Shown here piece after piece: positions 12,731 to 14,862 of a DNA stretch of 14,862 bases. The DNA is from an uncultured Anaerococcus sp. (lineage in GTDB: Bacteria; Bacillota; Clostridia; Tissierellales; Peptoniphilaceae), in contig NZ_CALTUX010000040.1 of the NCBI RefSeq assembly GCF_943912825.1, positions 1-14,862 on the forward strand. Reading direction: 5' to 3'. Position numbers and translations under genes: made by a program. The notes under the pieces are model-generated. The model was not told the origin of the DNA. It did no database searches and was given only the letters and a program-made list of their open reading frames with translations. Each line of letters opens with the position of its first letter. Positions within the stretch are counted from its first letter, which is position 1.

Positions 12731-13444
12731 TTATGATGAAATTGAAACTGATTTAGCCACGCCATTTTCTACAAATATTATTAGGGCAAGGCCTGATTCT
12801 TTTACTTCTTCAAAATATTTTACAAATTCATCCCTTGTCATTTCTTTAGCTGGTGCCATACCGCCAACAGCTTCAAAAACTGTATCATCATTTATAACAA
12901 ATTTTTGGTCTTCCTTATTTTCGATTTCTTTTGCATTTTCATAGTCAGATGGATCTTTATAATAGTCAAAAGATCCAGATATTATAAGCTTGTCATCTTC
13001 GATTTTTGCAGCATAAGATGTAGCGCTTATATAGTCATCGCCCTTTCCTTTTAGGCTGGCAATAAGGCTTGTAGAATACTTGCCATCTTCTGTAAGGGCA
13101 TCTTCATCCTTTGTTTTTTCCTTAGCCTTGGCAGGTGCGTCTGCCTTCTTGTCTGTATTTTTATCTTCTTTTTTCATATCGTTTTTCTTAACTTCTATAG
13201 TTTCTTTTTTGATATTTTCATCATCTTTATCTGTATCTTCTGTAGGCACTTTAGCATCTTGATCATCAGAGGCTGGTTTATTATCACTTGCCTTGTTTTC
13301 TACATTCATATCTTCACTTGCACCTTCGCTTGCAACAGCTTCAGCTTCTGTAATTTCACTCGTTTGTGGTTTAGTATCATCACAAGCTACTAGGGCTAGT
13401 GCCATCATTGAAATTATTACTGGTTTTAAAAGTTTATTTTTCAT
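12731..13444 (-). CDS. Acidic-linker lipoprotein, unknown function
   Basis: The 237-residue precursor has a basic n-region (MKNKLLK), a hydrophobic core and lipobox ALVAC with Cys21. About 95 residues of low-complexity Asp/Glu/Lys-rich linker follow. From about 120 to the end there is a folded domain (GKYSTSLIASLKGKGDDYIS, then KLIISGSFDYYK, then KFVINDDTVFEAVGG and FVENGVAKSVSISS) with a mostly beta-strand pattern. No known catalytic motif was seen. It should be anchored on the outer face of the membrane with the domain held out by the linker. The ATG at 13444 has GAGGTGG close upstream. An in-frame GTG at 13456 is less likely because that ribosome binding site would fall inside the gene. 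The upstream -10 is TATAAT (13461-13466). It ends at its own terminator. Confidence 0.75.
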   Translation of the reverse strand: MKNKLLKPVIISMMALALVACDDTKPQTSEITEAEAVASEGASEDMNVENKASDNKPASDDQDAKVPTEDTDKDDENIKKETIEVKKNDMKKEDKNTDKKADAPAKAKEKTKDEDALTEDGKYSTSLIASLKGKGDDYISATSYAAKIEDDKLIISGSFDYYKDPSDYENAKEIENKEDQKFVINDDTVFEAVGGMAPAKEMTRDEFVKYFEEVKESGLALIIFVENGVAKSVSISS

Positions 13445-13460
13445 ATTCCACCTCACTATT

Positions 13461-13466
13461 ATTATA
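13461..13466 (-). promoter_or_regulatory. -10 box of the acidic lipoprotein gene
   Basis: A perfect TATAAT on the minus strand lies 17 nt upstream of the ATG at 13444. The -35 region (around 13484-13489) does not resemble consensus. Confidence 0.4.
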
Positions 13467-13585
13467 CCCTAAATGTAATTTTAAAAACTTAAAATTTATG
13501 TAAGAATCAATAAAATGGGTATCTATATAACAAGTGAGCATGACAATTAGGAAAATGTTTTTATTAGAATACCAAGATATTTAAT

Positions 13586-13617
13586 TTTGATAAAAATTAT
13601 CATGATGTTTTATCAAA
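13586..13617. promoter_or_regulatory. Inverted repeat upstream of the acyl-CoA dehydrogenase gene
   Basis: TTTGATAAAA (13586-13595) and TTTTATCAAA (13608-13617) are exact reverse complements, 12 bp apart. A nested TGATAA/TTATCA pair lies at 13588-13602. No T-run marks it as a terminator, so it is more likely a protein-binding site. Confidence 0.4.
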
Positions 13618-13645
13618 GCTTGAAAGATGACACTATTCTTTTAGT

Positions 13646-13690
13646 TATCTTGAGAAAATTTGTTTTCCACTCAAACAAATTTATAAGATA
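13646..13690. promoter_or_regulatory. Long inverted repeat near the -35 region
   Basis: AAATTTGTTT (13656-13665) and AAACAAATTT (13673-13682) are a perfect 10-bp inverted repeat around TCCACTC. Outer TATCTT (13646-13651) and AAGATA (13685-13690) extend the symmetry. It ends 20 bp before the -35 box, a position suited to a transcription factor site. Confidence 0.45.
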
Positions 13691-13709
13691 TTTGTCTTGA
13701 AAAATATAC

Positions 13710-13738
13710 TTGACAAAACGTTTTCTTAATATTATAAT
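13710..13738 (+). promoter_or_regulatory. Perfect-consensus SigA promoter of the acyl-CoA dehydrogenase gene
   Basis: TTGACA (13710-13715), a 17-bp spacer and TATAAT (13733-13738), all matching consensus. The spacer contains the perfect palindrome AAAACGTTTT (13715-13724), which overlaps the -35 box and could be an operator. Transcription would start near 13745. Confidence 0.85.
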
Positions 13739-13772
13739 TGACTCATAAGGATAATAATGTAAGGAGGATTAT

Positions 13773-14862
13773 ATGCTTTTTAAAACAACAGAACAACACG
13801 AAGAGCTTAGAAAAAAAGTTAGAGCTTTCGCAGAAGAAAAGGTAAAACCAATAGCCTTCGACCTCGATCAAAATAACCAATTTCCTGATGATATAGTTAA
13901 GGAAATGGGTGAAATGGGCCTTATGGGTATACCATATCCAAAAGAATATGGTGGAGCAGGCCTTGATGTTACCTCTTACGCTATAACAGTAGAAGAATTA
14001 TCTAGAGTAGACGGTGGTGTGGGCGTTATTTGCTCAGCACATACTTCTTTAGGTAGCTGGCCAATCTTTGGTTTTGGTACAGAAGAACAAAAACAAAAAT
14101 ACTTAGTTCCACTTGCAAAAGGTGAAAAAATCGGTGCTTTCGGTCTAACAGAAGAAAACGCTGGTTCAGATGCTGGTGGTACAGAAACAACAGCAGTTCT
14201 TGATGGAGATTACTATATCCTAAATGGTAAGAAAATCTTCATCACAAATGCACCAAAAGCTGACATATATGTAGTATTTGCAGTTACTACACCAGGTATT
14301 GGTACACATGGTATCTCTGCTTTCATAGTAGAAAAAGAATTTGAAGGATTCACCTTCTCAGACCACTATGATAAACTAGGTATCAGATCATCTTCAACAG
14401 CAGAACTTCATTTTGACAATGTAAAAGTTCCAAAAGAAAACTTACTTGGTAAAGAAGGCCAAGGATTTAAGATAGCTATGGCTACACTAGACGGTGGTAG
14501 AATCGGTATAGCATCACAAGCTCTAGGTATTGGCCAAGGAGCATATGAATCAGCCCTTGCATACGCAAAAGAACGTGAACAATTTGGTATGCCAATAGCT
14601 CACTTACAAAGAAACACATTTAAACTTGCTGACATGGCAACATACTTACGTGGTGCAAGACTTATGATCTATAGCGCAGCAGAACTTAAAGAAAATCACG
14701 AAAGATATTCTGCAGAAGCAGCAATGGCTAAACAAGTTGCATCAGATCTTGCAATGAAGATAACAACTGAAGCAGTTCAACTATACGGTGGTTCTGGATT
14801 TATCAAAGGTGTTGACGTAGAAAGATTCTTCAGAGACGCTAAGATTACACAAATCTACGAAG
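13773..14862 (+). CDS. Acyl-CoA dehydrogenase, butyryl/short-chain type (3' end cut by window)
   Basis: 363 codons are visible and the reading frame is still open at the window edge. The protein is FAD-dependent and oxidises (or, in butyrate producers, with an electron-transferring flavoprotein, forms) short-chain acyl-CoA. Family marks in order are FPDDIVKEMGEMGLMGIPYP, YGGAGLD, the FAD/substrate-binding AFGLTEENAGSDAGG (about 127-141), KIFITNA, DKLGIRSSSTAELHFDNV, AYAKEREQFGMPIAHLQ and LYGGSGFIKGVDVERFFRDA. The last complete codon, Glu363 in IYE, is at the position of the catalytic base in short-chain dehydrogenases (IYEGT). Only about 16-20 residues should be missing. The start follows AAGGAGG (13761-13767). 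The perfect promoter and smooth codon use point to high expression. Electron-transferring flavoprotein genes may follow outside the window. Confidence 0.93.
   Translation, partial: MLFKTTEQHEELRKKVRAFAEEKVKPIAFDLDQNNQFPDDIVKEMGEMGLMGIPYPKEYGGAGLDVTSYAITVEELSRVDGGVGVICSAHTSLGSWPIFGFGTEEQKQKYLVPLAKGEKIGAFGLTEENAGSDAGGTETTAVLDGDYYILNGKKIFITNAPKADIYVVFAVTTPGIGTHGISAFIVEKEFEGFTFSDHYDKLGIRSSSTAELHFDNVKVPKENLLGKEGQGFKIAMATLDGGRIGIASQALGIGQGAYESALAYAKEREQFGMPIAHLQRNTFKLADMATYLRGARLMIYSAAELKENHERYSAEAAMAKQVASDLAMKITTEAVQLYGGSGFIKGVDVERFFRDAKITQIYE

Larger units (their letters stand above)
13457..13772. other. 316-bp intergenic control region
   Basis: No gene is seen on either strand. The left edge holds the minus-strand promoter of the acidic lipoprotein gene. 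The right part holds the acyl-CoA dehydrogenase promoter. Between them are two inverted repeats (13586-13617 and 13656-13682) in very AT-rich DNA. Confidence 0.6.

Noticed and set aside
13711..13726. CcpA cre site over the acyl-CoA dehydrogenase promoter
   Set aside because: The central AACGTT fits loosely, but the outer TG and CA of the cre consensus are not at the right distance.

Overview
The window looks like a chromosomal segment of a low-GC, Gram-positive, anaerobic Firmicute. The best guess is the Anaerococcus/Peptoniphilus group (Tissierellia). Supporting signs are AT-rich intergenic DNA, strong AAGGAGG ribosome binding sites, consensus SigA promoters, a T-box threonyl-tRNA synthetase leader, lipobox lipoproteins, heavy AGA/AGG use for arginine, and a butyryl-CoA-type acyl-CoA dehydrogenase. 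The genus is inference; no 16S or other marker is present.

Layout. Bases 1-271 hold a GC-rich hairpin (6-57) and the control region of a CNNM/CBS (CorC/HlyC-type) membrane protein at 272-1597 (+). That region contains two copies of a palindromic 13-mer and a TTGACT-17-TATAGT promoter. A bidirectional terminator separates this gene from a convergent lipoprotein gene (1648-2514, -). A fold-back repeat of about 154 bp with terminal inverted repeats (2603-2756) follows immediately after an orphan mannose-family PTS EIIB gene (2762-3235, -). Next is a two-gene sugar-nucleotide unit, galE (5282-4257) followed by a nucleotidyltransferase (4254-3331), with a 2-nt gap between them.

Divergent from galE is a T-box leader with an ACC (Thr) specifier and an overlapping terminator. 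It controls thrS (5691-7613) and probably also the closely following ATP-grasp ligase (7615-8790) and MATE transporter (8860-10221). Back-to-back terminators separate MATE from a convergent lipoprotein (10308-11507, -) that carries two DAVTGAT flavinylation motifs and resembles a PplA/FMN-bind extracellular electron carrier. A GNAT acetyltransferase (11661-12140, +), a 58-residue membrane protein (12298-12474, -) and an acidic lipoprotein (12731-13444, -) follow. The window ends inside an acyl-CoA dehydrogenase gene (13773 to the edge) driven by a perfect-consensus promoter and preceded by several inverted repeats.

How it works together. Most genes are housekeeping: translation, sugar nucleotides, cell-envelope lipoproteins, ion and drug transport, and anaerobic acyl-CoA metabolism. 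The parts most worth a second look are the putative di-flavin lipoprotein, the fold-back element, a TTATC-GATAA palindrome shared by two distant promoters, possible T-box control of a cell-wall-type ligase, and the structured promoter of the acyl-CoA dehydrogenase. I saw no clear new defence or mobile system.
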